Part shown: positions 63,124 through 64,000 of the stretch, piece after piece
Numbering within the stretch: position 1 is the stretch's first letter
Layout: every line of letters starts with the position of its first letter
From: Pseudonocardia alaniniphila
GTDB taxonomy: Bacteria; Actinomycetota; Actinomycetes; Mycobacteriales; Pseudonocardiaceae
Assembly (NCBI RefSeq): GCF_022524485.1
Contig: NZ_JAKXMK010000031.1
Span: forward strand, 1-64,000
Reading direction: 5' to 3'
Length of the DNA: 64,000 nt
Made by a program: the position numbers and the translations under genes
Notes under the pieces: model-generated
What the model was told of the DNA's origin: nothing
Database searches by the model: none
Seen by the model: only the letters and a program-made list of their open reading frames with translations

Positions 63124-64000
63124 CCCAGCTCTGCCCGTACTTTCGGGGCGACTGAGGTGCCCAGCAGTTCGATGGAGCGAAGTACTTCCCGGTGGGGGAT
63201 TCCGCCGAGATCCATTTGCAGGATCTGTCGGCTGTGGCCGAGCTTGTGCTGGAAGGCGATGAGCCGGTCGGCGATCTCACTCGGCTCGCCGACCATGGTC
63301 ATGCCACCGGGTGCGTAGTTGGCGTCGAAGTAGGCCCGGTCGGGAACGGCCCGGCCGACGGTCCTCAGAACCGAGCTCTCATGCCGGTAGAAGTTCTCCT
63401 TGGCAGCGCGGCCGTCATCGGACACGAAGCCGTGCGTTGCGACGGAGACCTCGAGGCGCGCCGGGTCGTGTCCGGCGCGGCGGCCCGCCTCCCGGTAGGC
63501 CGCGGCGATGCCGGCCCAGTGCTCGGCGGTGCCGTTGAGGATGCCGTAGGCGATCGGCAGGCCGAGGTTGCCGGCGCGTATGGAGGATTGCGGGCTGCCG
63601 CCGGAACCGAGCCAGATCTTCATCGGAGGATCTGCGCGGGGCACCACCAAGGCATCGCGCAGCGGTTGCGCACGGTGCGGCCCGTCCCAGGTGACCCGCT
63701 CGGCCTCGTTGACCGACAACAACAGGTCGAGCTTGGCCGCAAACAATGAGTCGCGGTCCTTGAGCGGGTAGCCGTACAACGGATACGAATCGATCCCCGA
63801 TCCCCGGCCGGCGGTGATCTCGACACGCCCCGGGGCCAGGGCCGCCGCCGTGGCGTGTTGTTGGTAGACCCGCACCGGGTCGTCGGTGGACAGCACGATC
63901 ACCGTGCTGCCCAGTCCGATGCGCGTTGTCACGGCGGCCGCTGCGTTGATCACGGACGAAGGCGAGGAGATCGGCATGATGTGGCGGTGATGCTCGCCCA
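63120..64000 (-). CDS. LLM class flavin-dependent oxidoreductase (partial, cut by window edge)
   Basis: The frame is open to the right edge of the window, and residues GEHHRHIMPISSPSSVINAA before the first ATG (63977) fit the family (G-E-H-H). TRIGLGSTVIVLSTDDPVRVYQQHATAAALAPGRVEITAGRGS, IWLGSGGSPQS and GEPSEIADRLIAF follow. The N-terminal part lies beyond 64000. The family uses FMNH2 or F420H2. It precedes the dioxygenase-amidase genes on the same strand. Confidence 0.88.
   Translation of the reverse strand, partial: GEHHRHIMPISSPSSVINAAAAVTTRIGLGSTVIVLSTDDPVRVYQQHATAAALAPGRVEITAGRGSGIDSYPLYGYPLKDRDSLFAAKLDLLLSVNEAERVTWDGPHRAQPLRDALVVPRADPPMKIWLGSGGSPQSSIRAGNLGLPIAYGILNGTAEHWAGIAAAYREAGRRAGHDPARLEVSVATHGFVSDDGRAAKENFYRHESSVLRTVGRAVPDRAYFDANYAPGGMTMVGEPSEIADRLIAFQHKLGHSRQILQMDLGGIPHREVLRSIELLGTSVAPKVRAELG

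Overview
The window is high-GC DNA with GTG and TTG starts, short intergenic gaps and many 4-bp ATGA gene overlaps. It fits a soil actinomycete. Supporting content includes a TIGR03083/mycothiol-dependent-type DinB-fold protein, separate LigD-type polymerase and ligase genes, an HpnH-like gene and many TetR, IclR, LacI, LysR and AraC regulators next to catabolic enzymes. Pseudonocardiaceae is my best guess (inference; no rRNA or marker gene is present). No rRNA, tRNA, phage, transposase or CRISPR was seen.

Layout. 0-7.3 kb: GMC oxidoreductase, GNAT, IclR regulator with an aromatic-acid-type MFS transporter, a membrane-anchored unknown protein and a TetR regulator. 7.5-8.9 kb: the first array of a degenerate 65-bp structured non-coding repeat. 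9.0-15.4 kb: O-methyltransferase, LLM oxidoreductase, alpha/beta hydrolase, NHEJ-type polymerase and ligase, a frameshifted GNAT and an AiiA-like N-acyl-homoserine lactonase. 15.7-16.8 kb: a second array of the same 65-bp architecture. 16.9-22.2 kb: a three-gene formate dehydrogenase operon whose catalytic subunit reads through an in-frame UGA (selenocysteine), with a bacterial SECIS hairpin directly behind it. 22.4-27.1 kb: HpnH-like radical SAM enzyme, aconitase, a Rho-N-domain protein and a MetE-fold protein.

27.5-40.1 kb: a LacI regulator, a palindromic operator and an eleven-gene same-strand run. The run holds eight C-N bond hydrolases from different folds (nitrilase-type carbamoylase, cyclase, amidase, hydantoinase, M20 carbamoylase, isochorismatase/carbamoylsarcosine amidase, polysaccharide-deacetylase/imidase type, asparaginase), an MFS transporter, a CobW GTPase and a small unknown protein. 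It is probably a complete route for a cyclic ureide, imide or hydantoin.

40.2-50.2 kb: two paralogous circularly permuted ATP-grasp proteins, the second in an apparent operon with a DUF6875-like protein and a small protein. Between the paralogs lie an HHH/LLM/TetR group (with a duplicated TetR tail), a DinB-fold protein, a two-domain lipoprotein and an acyl-CoA ligase. 51-55.7 kb: a DHA2 MFS transporter fused to a carboxypeptidase-regulatory-like domain, a free-standing protein of three such domains, and TetR and AraC regulators. 55.7-56.4 kb: abutting TetR and SDR gene remnants. 56.4-64 kb: BioB, a glutamine-synthetase-like enzyme, LysR, an amidase with a frameshift plus its GatC/AtzG-like partner, a fused protocatechuate 3,4-dioxygenase lacking its axial Tyr ligand, a sigma-factor scrap and an LLM oxidoreductase cut by the window edge.

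The strongest candidates for something undescribed are the two 65-bp repeat arrays, the ATP-grasp/DUF6875/small-protein operon, and the LacI-controlled multi-hydrolase cluster.
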